Source: Ramazzottius varieornatus
Lineage: Eukaryota; Tardigrada; Eutardigrada; Parachela; Ramazzottiidae
Length of the DNA: 64,000 bases
Reading direction: 5' to 3'
Assembly: GCA_001949185.1 (NCBI GenBank)
Contig: BDGG01000003.1
Location: forward strand, 2,225,261-2,289,260
The translations under genes were made by a program, and so were the position numbers. The notes under the pieces were generated by a model. The model saw nothing but the letters and a program-made list of their open reading frames with translations, did not search any database and was not told the origin of the DNA. Positions within the stretch are counted from its first letter, which is position 1, and every line of letters starts with the position of its first letter. Shown in pieces: positions 24,555-36,371 of this stretch.

Positions 24555-25489
24555 TGCTGCCGAGGTCGCAGTAGCCATTAAGCATCTCAGGTTCCATTGA
24601 CGATCATCAAAGCACCAGTGTATTTCCGCACTTCTATTAAAAGCATAAAGTAATGTCTCCTTAATGCTTCTTCAGCGCCGATCTAGCAAAAGAGATAATG
24701 TCGCATTTTTGTAGCCTGCGCTGATCCGACTGTGATTTATTACGCGAGCATTTCTCTTTAACGAGCCCGTATATTTTCATCTTTTGGTCAAAGTCAAAGT
24801 GCAAGAATGTCGCTCCGGCGTCTGTATTGATCTTGGCTCGCTTTGCCGAGAACCCGCCCGCATCATTCTTTTTCTTCCTCATCAGCGCATATGCAATTAC
24901 TGGATCACACGTTACCCTACAGGAAATAGACTTGTTTCTAACAACTGCGGCTAACATAATCAAATATTTACGCCCTCTGTGCGAAAGCTGTCAAGATGAA
25001 TTCAAACTAGACCACTCATGCGACTTCAAGCTTTGCTATGCTAATTAAGATAGCACTAATCCACCATCTAGCGTAAGCTGGCATGCAGTTTGTAATTCCA
25101 AAGCAGGAACCTAGCTCGCTAGACTTGGCAGCACGTGCTCATCATCTTTTCGAGTAGACCAGCTAGAAGTCGAAGAGCCGTCAAAGCTCGTATCATGGTC
25201 AACACATAAGAAAGATGGCATACCAATACATTGATACAACCTTACGGTGCTGGTCAAGCACATGAAATGTTCCTGGCTGTAAGTGCTAACGATCCAATAA
25301 AAAAGTGATCTGTACGATCACCAAACGTGATAAAATAAACTTGACATCTCAAACACTACAAGTCTCCTCGCCGCATTGTTGGGACCGCACGGCGCCAACT
25401 TGGTTGAAAGTCTCGGTTTGAAAGAGCCGCAGAACATCCGCACGTTGTACGGTTCCTCCTTTTTTGAGTTTCTTTCTCGTGGGAAGAAA
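24555..25489. other. Intergenic between kinase and protease-homologue genes
   Basis: Nothing recognised apart from the kinase 3' flank at the left and the protease-homologue promoter or 5' UTR at the right. Confidence 0.4.
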
Positions 25490-27356
25490 ATGAGGCTGCC
25501 AAGTGACAGAATGTGTACAGCATGGATTTCGATAGTGGCGGTTTTACTGTACTGTTCTGGTGCTATCGATGGTCAAGGTAAGTGTTTCATAATCCCGTCA
25601 TAAAAACCTGATTGAGAACCTGATTGAGCCTTTCACCGAATAGAACCCCTTTATCGGGAGAAGTATGGACTTCAAAGCTCCAGTTCTGGTCGACATTCGA
25701 CTGTGCATTCTTTCACAGGTAGCTGCGAAAACGGTGGGTTTTGCATGGACGCATCGATCTGCGCGCAGCTGGGTTCGGCCGGGCGACCTTCCGCTTTATG
25801 CTCGACGGCAGCTGGTCAGCCTAGCCTGGTCTGCTGCTTCTTTTCCCTGGACAACCCTATCACCGAACCAACACAGAACCCTTTACTCACTACGATGGCC
25901 AACCCACTGTTCGAAACAGTCGACCCATTCCCCTCCACGACCTTTAACCCCTTTGCCACCAGCCAGCGCGTCATCTCCGACGGTCCTCTTTCTCCCCTCG
26001 GAGGTAGCTGTGGCCGAGTGAGCGGTCTCCGAAGCGAAAGCTTCGGCTTTGCCTTTGTCGGCTCCAGCTCCGCATCTGTCGGAGCCGGTCTTCCCGTTGC
26101 GGACCCTAACCTGTTCGACCTTGTCGGCATCAGCGTCGAAGCCAAGGAAGACGCAAACAAGGTGGTCAATGTCAGTATGCGCGGCGATGAGCGGTCTTTG
26201 AAAAAGAGCAATCGCGTAAAACGAATCGTCGGTGGGGACTTTTCCTCAAGTAACGACTTGTGCTATCAAGTGGCCATTCTACAAGGAGATACCCTGATTT
26301 CAACGGGCGCTCTGATCTCTAACGACTTCGTCATTTCGACCTACAGTCCACTCGTGCCCTTGACCGGAAGTAACGCAAACGGTCGAGGTCTCCGCGTGAT
26401 CTTAGGCGGGCCGAATGCTATATCGAGTGTCCTGCAGGGCAGTACTGCGGATGTCTATCCTGTGACCCAAGTCTTCCCGGTCCCAGCATTCATCCAGAAA
26501 ACAGCGTTGGGATATCCGTCGAGCGACATGGCTTTGTTGAGGTTCAACAGGGACAATGCCTCGCTGGACACCAGTCGTGTTTGCGCGATATGCTTGCCTC
26601 CACGCCCACTGTCCCAAGAGGATTGTCAAAAGGTCTTTGTTAGCGGATATGGCACAACCAGTGAAAGTAAGTCAAAAATCTCTAAGGTGGCACATGAGCA
26701 GATAATTGACAAGATGGTTTTCTGAAGTCGCGCATACTTTCAGCCAATCACAATGGGCATGTGCGCCACTTGACGTCACAATCTGGCTCAAGTCGTTTGC
26801 TTCCGTTTCATCATCTTTACTGTTTTTAACTTTTGTTTGAATAGGTGCAGCCACTACGGACAGCAAATTACGCAGAATCGGTGTTACGCTGATTCCGACT
26901 GCTGTTTGCGATAATGTGTTCCGCGCAGCCTTCAGGAGCCAAAGCTTCCGGTTAGATGCTAGCTCCTTGTGCGCAGGTGGCGAACCGGGACGCGATACGT
27001 GCACTGTAAGTGAACGGAACTGTCTACTGTGTTATAGTTTAGACTGATACTTACCGCCGATTTATTTGTTCGCAGAAAGATGGTGGCGCTCCCCTGTAAG
27101 ATAGTCCAAACTCATCCGATATACGAGAGTATAATCGGATCCGACCTTTCTGCGCCTTCGCTACAAGTAATTTCATTTTACGTTTGGCAGGGTATGTGAA
27201 ACTTTCGGCGCAGGCAATGCCGGCAGTCGATACCTCCTAGGTATCTCGAGCTGGGGCTTCGGTTGTGGGAGAGCCGGGTACCCGGGAGTGTACACTAACA
27301 CCAGCTCCAACGCCATGGCGACTTTCATCAGAACCACTGCTGGATTAACTATCTGA
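25490..27356 (+). CDS. CLIP-domain serine protease homologue, catalytically inactive
   Basis: Secreted regulator of the type that acts as a non-catalytic cofactor in arthropod clotting and melanisation cascades. Exons: 25490-25577, 25644-26666, 26845-27005, 27076-27095 (20 nt), 27191-27356; 485 aa. The signal peptide is MRLPSDRMCTAWISIVAVLL. A CLIP-like domain with six cysteines runs from GSCENGGFCMDASIC to SLVCC. A Pro/Thr/Ser-rich linker of about 110 residues ends in the basic cleavage site KRIVGGDF. In the S1 domain the segment that should read TAAHC is ISTYSPL, so the His is lost. Asp is kept in SDMALLRF. The GDSGGP block is KDGGAPL, so the Ser is replaced by Gly. Other S1 marks remain (LGISSWGFGCGRAGYPGVYT). 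Poly(A)-type ATTAAA is at 27475. A hairpin repeat lies in the second intron. Confidence 0.92.
26711..26775. repeat. Hairpin repeat family 1 copy (reverse orientation), protease-homologue intron
   Basis: AAGTCGCGCATACTTTCAGC and CATGTGCGCCACTTGACG; the loop CCAATCACAATG is the complement of the TTATTGGC-type loop of other copies. Confidence 0.65.
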
Positions 27357-28268
27357 AATTTGACTTTGCGTCGGTCAGAGTCTCTCCATATGACCTGCAA
27401 AAATCATAGCAGTAAATTTCTGCAAAAAATCTGGGGGACTTCTGTAATTATTCGACCTCACATGCTGCATAAAGATTAAAGATGACTGTCGGGTCCAAGT
27501 GAAATCGTAGTGAAATAGTATCCCCGCACAACAAAATCACAAATACAGAACAACTATAAGTTAGGAATTTGTAAAAATAAAAAATTGGTGATACCACACA
27601 GAAAAACTAGCAGACCTTCTGAAGCAAGATTCATGGACCAGCTACTGTACAATACACGCATTTGCCCTTTTGTTCGCGCTCTCTGCAAGCAGCTTGTCGT
27701 GACACGGATCGACTTTGGTTCACCCTCTCGTCTCGTTTCATTATTCTTGCCGTTTGGCATCAGAGAAACGTTTCGCGTATGGCGTTCCTGGGCATAGGTA
27801 GCTTCTTTATTTCTCACAACAGCCTTCGGAGGTTTTGGGCGGTCCATCTGTGGTAGACCAATCCCACCTGAAATTACAGTAGTCTGCACTTTTTTGCTGA
27901 ATCGCTGATGCGCTTTCTGTCTTAACACATCGACAACGCTAGCAATCAGTCTGCATGTCCACATACCGATAGCATTCTACTTGTCCGCACACTTCTCCGG
28001 GTCGAAGTTCCGTACAAGGGCGGGAACCGGACATCCCCATCTCCTAACCGGATACGCACACTTCCATACTACCTTATTGGATCCTGACCAACGGTAACTA
28101 GTGGTGAAGAATTTTCATCTGAATACTTCATCAGTCCTGGAGCTATCGCACGCAATATAATTGTGTAGACTTCGATGAACAGTCATGGGTAAACATGGGA
28201 GCACAAGCAGGAAATTTGTCAACAGTTTAATGGCTTGTAACAGCGGTATCATTACACAGAGGGTTGTA
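27357..28268. other. Intergenic left of the Tigger-type transposon
   Basis: An open stretch on the minus strand (27554-27964) has no recognisable domain, splice context or start consensus and is not called as a gene. Confidence 0.4.
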
Positions 28269-28309
28269 CAGTCCACTCGTTCGAAATGTACTCCTATTTT
28301 TTCGATTTC
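28269..28309 (+). repeat. Left terminal inverted repeat of the Tigger-type element
   Basis: Exact 41-bp inverted copy of 30157-30197, abutting a TA dinucleotide. Confidence 0.95.
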
Positions 28310-28490
28310 TATTTGCCACCAGCCAAATCTTTATCGAAGAGCTTGCCAAAAACAGAAGGAAGTAACGTCAGAGACTGCCCGCAGTCAATTCTAAAAGAAA
28401 ACGACTACTTATTTTCCACCATCTGGAAGGCGCCAGATTTTCGGAAACAATCTCGAATGGTCCTACTGTCAACTTCAGATCATCCCTTCA

Positions 28491-29910
28491 TTATCCACTT
28501 AACCGAATGGAGAACAGTAGTGACTTCTTGTATTCAACGAGATTCTGGAAGTTCTTTCGGTTTTCTCGCCGATGCTCGGCCTTGGCAGCGCTTTCATGTA
28601 CCTGGAAGACCTTGATGGTGCCCTGGTCCAACGGTTGGATCCTACTGGTTTGGTTCGGAGGTAGGTAAACGAGCCTCACATGAGACAGATTATCGACGTT
28701 ATGTCCTGATGCGTTGTCCAACAGGAGTAAAATTTTACGATTTTGCTTCTCCGTTCTTTCGTTCAGCTCCTTCAACCAAGGAGTGAAAACCGCTTTCGTC
28801 ATCCAAGCTTTCGTGTTGTTCGCCCAGGTGAAGCCTGCCTTCTTAAAATCAAGCGTAGCTTTTGTAAAAGTTCGCGGCTTCTTGGGTCGACCAATGATAA
28901 GGGGAGGAATCTTTTCTCCTGGGGCACTGCAGCAGAACATCACCGAGATACGCTCCGTAGCTTTCTTCGACCCTTTCATCCTTTGTCCAACCTTTAGAAG
29001 CGTTTTTCGTGGTGTAGAGCGAAGATAGCTACCAGTTTCATCGCAGTTAAAGATGTCGGCGTTCTTTTATCCTTGAAGAATCTCCGGCAAATCTTCGGTT
29101 ATCTACTTCTCTGCAACTTCCGGATCGCTCCCCATTTCTTCCCCTACAAGTATACCCTGATTAATAACTCAGACTAAGCATCAGACAGCTTACCAATTGT
29201 AGTGAAGTCTTACCTTGTAGACCCACCGTCTGCAACTGATTGCTTCTGAGAACGTTAGCAACCCATCCAGCACTGCCACAGAAGTTCTGTACTTTCAAGT
29301 AGTTCGCCAGAAGCTTGGATTCTTCTTGGAGATCCGTAAAAGAAACAGGGAATCCCTTCTGTACAGAATCTTCATGGTACTTCATCGCTGCGTTTGCAAC
29401 GATATCGAACTTCCGTTTTCTGGATACGAAGCTTTTCCCAGGGGTGCTCTCAGGTAGAGCGAGGATCTTCTCCCGCTGCTTGTTCATGTTTGAAATCGTC
29501 CGTATGGAACGGATATTGAACATCGCCATAACTTCCTTCCTTTTCATCTACAAAGAAAGGTCGATAGGATTTGGGAACTTTGCAAACAGAACGTGGAACA
29601 TCCGTTTTCACACTGGCGCACGTTTCCATTATTATTGGCTGGTGTGGTGCGCAACTCAAGATAATCGTGCAAGAGTGGACGGTTTTACCTGTAACGGGTA
29701 CAGTTCCAATATGTTCCGCTTTTCCTCCAACGTTGGTCTACCGTGGGTCCTTCCTCGACGAGCAACATTCGATCCGATGGTTGGAGCAGAAACAGACGCC
29801 ATCTCGGTCGTAAGTAAGTCAAGTTCTCGGGAAAGAAGGATACAGCGGTCGCAGATCTTCACCGGAAGTAGCTTTCGCTGTTCGCTGTTTATCCGTAGGA
29901 TATGCTCCAT
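28491..29910 (-). pseudogene. Tigger/pogo-type transposase, disrupted
   Basis: Transposase of the CENP-B/Tigger type. From the 5' side: a psq-type helix-turn-helix (GRPTLEEKRNILELYPLQ, exon ending near 29689) that continues in frame after an apparent intron 29548-29688 (MKRKEVMAMFNI). Next a CENPB/Tc5 DNA-binding domain (GFPVSFTDLQEESKLLANYL), then the DDE_1 catalytic domain. First acidic block: NCDETGSYLR. Second block: ILLLLDNASGHN. Then the LVYLPPNQTSRIQPLDQGTI motif. Breaks: in-frame TAG at 29105-29103 and TAA at 29069-29067, both just before the first catalytic Asp, and the junction near 29157-29213 does not keep frame. The intron carries a family 1 hairpin copy. The copy is therefore probably non-autonomous, mobilised in trans when it inserted. 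Confidence 0.88.
29601..29670. repeat. Hairpin repeat family 1 copy inside the transposon
   Basis: CGTTTTCACACTGGCGCACG and GTGGTGCGCAACTCAAGATA around ATTATTATTGGCTGG, inside the transposase gene's first intron. Confidence 0.8.
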
Positions 29911-30156
29911 CAGGATTCCCTTCTGTCGAACGAAGCCTTAATCCGTTCTCAAATTCGTCCTTGAAAACCTTCCCAAGATAATGGAACGAGACGAAAACGT
30001 TGCTTAAATTCTTTCAAACGCTACATGACCGACGGAACGTGCGTAAAATTTGCGCACCAAGTTGCTGCTGTCAGTGAACAATCAATCAATGATTTGACAG
30101 CAATTTTCGGTCACCAACGGCAGGCCCTTCTGTGTTTTGGCTGAATTTACGGCCTT

Positions 30157-30197
30157 GAAATCGAAAAAATAGGAGTACATTTCGAACGAGTGGACTG
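30157..30197 (-). repeat. Right terminal inverted repeat of the Tigger-type element
   Basis: Exact 41-bp inverted copy of 28269-28309; followed by the TA target duplication. Confidence 0.95.
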
Positions 30198-31992
30198 TAC
30201 TACGAGTAGATCAAGCCAAGCAGATGTAGTTTGTTTCCTCTTGGCGAGAAACGGCTTGAGTTTAGGTCCCATATAACAACAGCGGTGTATTAGAGTCAGA
30301 TTACAAATGAACCAACTATTAATATAACAGTAAGAGCAAAAACAGAAGTCTTGAGGGACTGCAACAATAGCGCTTAGTTTTACTGAGATCCAGAGACGCT
30401 CGTACGGCCCGCTGTTAAAGACGGTGTTGGTCGAATGTGGAAGTTTGCAGCCAAACTTTGGCCTAGCGAATCTTGGTGACCTTCAGCTAGTTCTGAAGTC
30501 ATGAATTTAAAAAGAAACATGGACCGAAGCTAAGCCAATATCATACCACAAACAGATAAGTACTAGAACTCACGCACACAAAAATAAAAATATCCAGTGG
30601 TCAAGAAGAGCGAATATTTCGGAACTCCATGGCGAGTTACTGGTCATCCTCCATTTGGGCGTAGTGCTGGGGGAAGTCGAGAGGTAAAACAAGCTACGTG
30701 ACCCCGTACTAAAGCAGCCAGCATCAAGCACAGAGCATACCGTATTTTCGTCAAGCTGATGTCCTCAAACTCTACGATTCCGATCCGTCAGGTAGCAGTT
30801 GAGTATGCGATTACCGAGAGTCATTGGCAGAGTCGTTTGTGGTTACGAATGTCCACTTTGGCCGAATCAATGTCATTTGCCATCGTAAAGCGCATTCGTA
30901 CGGCAAGGCCTCCGAATGTCAGCAGAAGAAGTGCCAGTACGTATTTGGACCGTCCCCAACCTCTCGATTCCCCCTTTCCAAGGTCTCCTCATCAGCATCG
31001 TCGTCAGCCAACACCGTCAGCATCAGATCTTCAGACTCACCCCTGCCAGTAATCGGTAACAGCTGGGCAACGAGACCACCGGAAGGCATGCATTTTCAGC
31101 ACTGTATTGTCCCGCCTGCGGTCCTCAAACACTGGAAGTTGTCGCGATATGGTTGCTTGCATTGGTGGGTGTTTCCCAGTTTTATCCTCTTGGTTTGTCA
31201 GTCACGAAGTTTGCTCAAAGAGTGGCAGGAAATATCTGAGACACGAAGCAGGTACATGTTTCCACACTCGAAGGTTTACTGCATCTTTGCCGGAGAAGCA
31301 AGCGCGTGACCAGCCAAGCAGAATGCTCGAATGGCAGTAGGGAGAAGGGGCGATTGGTCCTCAAAGCTTTCAGTATCTTCACAGAATACAGATTGCCTTT
31401 TTCTTTCGGTATTTCGGCTGCCACCCTAGGTGCAAGCGCCGGACGGACAATACCTCCAGGACCAGAAAAACTCTGCTGCGCGTCCTTACCCAACGTGAAT
31501 TATATGAATGACAGACGTTTCACTTTTTTCTTCGATAACTCCTTGCATGTTCTCGTGAAGCAGAATTGGTGATCTCCGGTAAGGAAGCGGATGGGGATGT
31601 ACAGTTCTTCTGGCTTGCGTGTAGGAATAGAGCTAACCGTTAGGGTCAATAATGGACTGCAAGAGCGACGCCGGCAGCGGTATTTCTTTAGCTGTTGTTT
31701 GAGATCGATATGCGCTTCCAGGTGCGGTTCGAGAAGGTAATCAGCAAGCCAATGATTTCTTTTTCGATAGGGCTACAATATAATTAGACCGTAATATCCC
31801 AAGATCCATCTACACGGGAAAATCTCCGAACATACGGGAGGCATCGTACTTTACCATTCTTCGCGCGACACAGCAGTACAGCAAAACAGCCATAAATCAT
31901 CTTCACCTGGTAAAAAACGCAACAGCATCCGAAAGCAAACTCTTGGAAATGAGAATAAAAATACTAAAATTTCATATTCTGATTACTGAGGA
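30198..31992. other. Unassigned 1.8 kb right of the transposon
   Basis: No confident gene. Plus-strand frames are open at 30824-31309 (one frame has a Cys-containing stretch KASECQQKKCQYVFG followed by Ser-rich sequence) and at 31306-31572. Two frames are open over the same bases at 30759-31052, and I see no domain I can name and no consistent splice chain. It could be a decayed gene or the edge of an unrecognised small gene. Confidence 0.4.
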
Positions 31993-34176
31993 CTAAGAGA
32001 ATTTTCTGTGTGATGCAAAGAGCTGCCGTACAGCAAACGCGATGGTTGCGTTCCACGAAACGCCACCTATCTGCTCTGACCAAGTATCTCTGTTCGATAG
32101 GGATAGCTGCCTAGCTAGAAGTTCGTCCAGCGGCATGGACAGCTGCTGGTCTCCCGGCTGGTTTATGACTCCAGCCGGAAGTGGGACGGACTGTGAGAAG
32201 CAGTGAAGAAGTGCACCTTTTGAGGGATCACTCAACACCACACAAGTGCAAGCGTACCACCTGCAACGACAACAGCGGAAGATTGAAAACTGGTACTAAC
32301 TTATGCATGAGCAACCTTGACTGACGTACGTTTCAGGCATGAGTTCGACAACGAAAGGTTCCACAGCCAGCAAAGGCGTGGACTGTAGCTGCGGGTTAGA
32401 TTGAGCCAGTTGTAATGTGGACGTGGCTACGGTGAGGGCATTTGCGAAGCCTATCTGCTGTTTATGACCAGGAGCTGCACCGGACCGGGAGTAGATGTGG
32501 GTGCTGCGGTAGGAGAACTCCACACCGGAACTGATGGCGTCCATAATGTTCAGCTCGTTGCCAATGTAGAAGAGGGTCAGTTCTCCACCAGCTGCACCTG
32601 CCGGAGACCCTTCTACGATGAAAACACAAAACCTTTCCAGTGACAAGAATGCTGGGAAAACTTTTTATGTAAACCAAGGAGAGAAAGGAAAGATTTGGGG
32701 AGCTGGGGCAAACAGAACGTACATGACCTTCACCTCAAGTGGCGCACGTCCACATTGATATTGGCCAGAAGGGTGCGTCGTGTACGTTTTATTTTCTCAG
32801 CTACTGATTCTCGTGATGTTAAAATGTCTTACCGCTTCCGGCTGCGGAGCTGAACTGCTTCATCTGTGGATCCAGCGTGTTGATCAACCCATACGCGGTA
32901 CTCTACAGAGCAACAAGAAATCCATTTAACGTCCTTAAGAACAGATTTAGGATATCGCACAGAACTTTCCTGTGTACTTTGTCGTGTGTAAAAATACCTT
33001 GGCTTTCTCGGTGACGGTTTTGAGCGTATCGAGGGTCGTCGAGGTCCACCACGACACCATGGATTTATTCCCGTGATTTTCTCCTCCGCCTCCACCTCCG
33101 TAGTGTTGTGGTTGCTGGTATACTGGTGGCATAGAGTAGGACTGATTGGACGACGAAGATGGTGTGTTGTAGTCTACAGGAGCATTCGGGACGGTCTGTC
33201 CGTAGACCGGCGGAATCCGCGTATCGATAACCGAATAGGAACCCCTAAAAGAGAAAAGAACAATTCAAAAAAATTTCTAACAGTACTGCAGAGCATAAGA
33301 AAAAATCACGTTAGCACAAGAGGACTTTATCACTTACTCTGATCCAACCGAGCTGTTGGACACACTCGGGCGAACAGGAACTCCTCCCCCGAACTGACTT
33401 CCGCTAACATCAGCCACAGAGACCGCGTTGATCGGCATGATGGAAACGGGATGGGTGACCTGAGCTGATGGAAACCCTCCGAGACTACTGGGCATCGGGG
33501 GTCGGACACCATCTGTCGAAAGAGGCCGGAACCCGGAGAAGGAAGGTAAGTGGCCAGCAGCTGCTTGGCTAGAGTATGGGTTGACACTTCCGGTCAGCGA
33601 AGTACCCGATGTAAGTGGAGGTGGATCATTCCACGGCGCGACTTTCGGTGGATTCGAGTAGGACGGTGGGAGGGAAGAATTCGTCGGCGAAGTTGATGCT
33701 GCGAAGGATGATGGGTTGATACTTGCTCGAGGAGCTAGAGGGACAGGCTGCAGAGGCTGCGTTAACTGAGCAGAAGACTGTAAAGGGGGTAGTTTAGAAA
33801 TCAACTCTGAACCGAATATTTCTGTCAAGTCTGCAGGAGTGTTATGCGTGTTTCCAGTTGACGAAGATGATAGTTCTTGTTGATGTGGCTGTAGCGGGCT
33901 TTGGAATCGAGGTGGGAGACTTGGAGGTAAAGTCGAAGGTGGATGCGACGAAGAGACACTCTTATTTGGGATATCCAAAGTCGAACCGGGGAACGCGTAA
34001 GATGGTTTTTGTCCACTGAGGGTTATGGCTCCTGGTGGAGCAGCGTAGATAGGCGTAGATGAGGCTAACTTCGGTGGGGAAGAGGACGGTGGTGGTGGAG
34101 GAGTGTTCTTAGTAGCGTCTGCCACGAAGTCGAAGGTGGATTCGCCGTTGGAATCGTTGCCTACTTCTTGCATCAT
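31993..34176 (-). CDS. PRRC1: PRRC1-like proline-rich protein
   Basis: Homologue of PRRC1, a Golgi/ER-exit-site-associated protein reported to bind the PKA regulatory subunit RI-alpha. Five exons: 33338-34176, 32998-33244, 32833-32902, 32330-32612, 31993-32260; 568 aa (human about 445). The N-terminal 330 residues are Pro/Ser-rich and disordered (TPPPPPSSSPPK, PPSLPPRFQSPLQPHQQ). The conserved C-terminal domain begins WWTSTTLDTLKTVTEKAKST and continues LINTLDPQM, then MPETWYACTCVVLSDP, GALLHCFSQSVPLPAGVINQ and the terminal WNATIAFAVRQLFASHRKF. The fold resembles NTPase-like inosine/xanthosine triphosphatases in PRRC1 relatives. Start: the first of two adjacent ATGs. The N-terminal expansion is poorly conserved. 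Intron 32613-32832 carries a family 1 hairpin. Confidence 0.9.
32725..32785. repeat. Hairpin repeat family 1 copy, PRRC1 intron
   Basis: ACCTCAAGTGGCGCACGTCC and AGAAGGGTGCGTCG around ATTGATATTGGCC; the right arm is truncated. Confidence 0.7.
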
Positions 34177-34544
34177 CTTGGTCCAGCTGGCAGATCAACA
34201 AGTAGGAGACAGCAGTTACGGCTGGTGGCAATGTACTACAGGAGAGCAGAAAACAGTTATCCCAGATCGCAAGGGAGGAATATGCAATTAAGTCAGTCGC
34301 GGATAGACCTTACCTTTGCCGTCACGCTCGCTGTTTACTGGCAAAAACAATCGCGTCTCTCTGCCCAACTCCGTCGGAATATCGGGAGAATCCAGGTAAG
34401 GAGAAGAATGAATGATGGTAGCAGCAACGAAAGTCCATCTGCCACGTTTGAGATCAAATTTGTCTAAAATTAACCGAAAGGTGTTTATTCACTTTGTTGT
34501 GACTTATGTTCTCGTACAACCAACAGTAGAAAGATAAAATCGTG

Positions 34545-35155
34545 GTTAGTGCTGGCAACGATACGGAATACCGATATCGCATCGAAATATATCGAATCTT
34601 AGCGGTAAGATATCCAGCAGATATCGTATCGAAGGTATCGATACGAAACTCATATCGAACAACGCAAAAAATATTCGGCCATATCGTGTCGAGCAATATC
34701 GATATATTCTTGATATATCGGTATTTTGGTGAATAGCAAACTCGACAATGATATCACGTTTACGAAAGACTATGGTTGATTTCAAAGCCTTGATTTTGTT
34801 ATGGTATGCCCAGCAGGCGAGCACACTCCGCCCATTCGATCTTGCTACTAATTCTATCCAGACTTCCATGTATTTGAAGTCTTTCTATGGTCACACCTTT
34901 GCTATATCCGACGCTTTCGATCTCATCAACACTTTATGTGGAAATCGGCTTCTTGAGTTCTTATGCTTGGACCAGCGGATTTCCGAAAAAAATTCAGATT
35001 GCAGAAATATGGATATATCGCTGCGATGCAATACGATAAATCGAAAACACGGTATCGAAAAAATATCGTTTCGAAATATCGATACCGAATAAAAGTCGAA
35101 GACCGCGATAAATATCCGCCGATATTTTATCGAAAAATGTCGTATCGAATCTCAT
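34545..35155. repeat. Paired ATATCG/CGATAT-rich tracts, candidate transposon terminal arrays
   Basis: Two tracts of about 170-190 bp (34545-34735 and 34985-35155) are crowded with degenerate words such as GATATCG, TATCGATA and TATCGAA; the roughly 250 bp between them are ordinary sequence. The two tracts are broadly complementary, as in subterminal repeats of some DNA transposons or a MITE, but I cannot align exact termini by eye. Confidence 0.5.
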
Positions 35156-36127
35156 TGTACTTTTTCCAGCAGTGATCGTGGTCCTTGGCAGGGGATGTCT
35201 TCGTTGAAGAACTCGGTCTGTATGATTTCGCGGTTTTTCGGAGAGAAGTTTTCAAAATTGATATCCCTGGCCTTTGACGGAATTTCTCGCTTCTTCTTTT
35301 CGCAAACAATAGTAGATACAATAGCCTTCTTCACAAAATTTTGGAAACTGAGCCGTGCGCATGTGAGGTATTGTACGAGAATATTCTGCGATCGCAAATT
35401 TTCAAAAGTTACCTCCACCTGGAATTCTATTTTGTGGCCCCACAAAGACAGCTAGAAATTCAGACACTGCGCGGTAAATAAAACACGGTAAACAAAACTT
35501 CAACGAAGACGATATCGAACGATCGTTTCAGTATAGGCAAGAACAGTTTACTCCATAAGATAACCACGTGGGAGAAGACGCTTCGAAAAGCTAATATCGG
35601 ACAAAACTAAACTACCTGCCCTCCAAGCCGGACGAAAGCAAACTTTCTGAACTTGAAAAGTGGGAAGTAAATACATTGGTGTACTCCCCAAGAGCTCTAG
35701 TTCTTGTTTTCCTTCAGAAGTGATAGAGGAGAAAACTGGGAAATTCTCACCTCACTAAAGTGGCGCACGTCGACAACCGCAACTTTCCACCCTGTTTTGC
35801 ACAACAGTCCGTTTCCAAATTCTCATAGCATATCTTTCAAGTTGTTTTTCCTGCAGTTAACAGACTATCTCAAGTACGAGGAGCGAGGCTTTACTTCGCT
35901 TGCGTGAATACTTCGCCCAGTCAAGTTCTGCAGGTGGCAATGTTGGCTGCCAAGCTCGGTCAAAATCAGCTGATCGCGTTGACCGCCATGAGGCGACCGA
36001 GGAAGAGTGGGCAAAGTTTCGGCCGTTCTGATTTTCCTTAGGAATCAAGGCAGATGCCAATGTACACTTACTGGGTGCACACTTTATTTCTACTTTCGGT
36101 GTCAGATATGCAATGCTGCGACTGATT

Positions 36128-36275
36128 GTTGTCTTAAGTAGCGTATATTTCAGTTTAATTGGACAAAAGCGTGCGTCACTTGGGAAAACGATCTTGTCGA
36201 GTTTCAACATGCGCACGTTTCTAGCAATAGTTACTGGTAGCGTGCACCACTTGGGAAAACGATCATGTGGAGTTG
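36128..36275. repeat. Two adjacent hairpin repeat family 1 copies
   Basis: Both end in an almost identical arm: CGTCACTTGGGAAAACGATC then TTGTC, and CACCACTTGGGAAAACGATC then ATGTG, about 75 bp apart. Intergenic. Confidence 0.75.
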
Positions 36276-36371
36276 GTTTGCCGAGTCCTTAAGGTTACGT
36301 TTCGCGAAAAGGCAAAACGTTATAGCGGCTAAGCAGAATTCTCTTTACAAGGAATAACGTTCAAATGCCAT

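Larger units (their letters stand above)
28269..30197 (-). mobile_element. Complete Tigger/pogo-type DNA transposon with perfect 41-bp TIRs
   Basis: A 1929-bp element bounded by TA target-site duplications (28267-28268 and 30198-30199). The left TIR (28269-28309) starts CAGTCCACTCGTTCGAAATG; the right TIR (30157-30197) is its exact reverse complement over 41 bp. The CAGT start and the TA duplication are typical of the pogo/Tigger group of Tc1/mariner elements. It contains one minus-strand transposase reading frame that is disrupted (separate entry). The identical TIRs suggest a recent insertion. Confidence 0.95.
34177..36371. other. Gene-poor stretch with ATATCG tracts and hairpin repeats
   Basis: No supported gene. 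Contains the paired ATATCG-rich tracts (34545-34735 and 34985-35155), a partial family 1 hairpin at 35750-35775 and a tandem pair at 36128-36275. A minus-strand open stretch at 35152-35445 has protein-like composition but no recognisable domain. Confidence 0.5.

Noticed and set aside
27554-27964. 136-codon minus-strand open frame left of the transposon
   Set aside because: Composition and lack of any domain, splice site or neighbour relation; outside the transposon boundaries, so not part of the transposase.
30824-31309. 161-codon plus-strand open frame with a Cys-containing segment
   Set aside because: Overlapping frames are also open over much of this stretch, no splice chain or start context supports it, and I could not match the Cys spacing to a named domain.
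31306-31572. Plus-strand frame that faintly resembled a serpin C-terminus (FTFFFDN)
   Set aside because: Only a few residues fit and no upstream serpin body is present.
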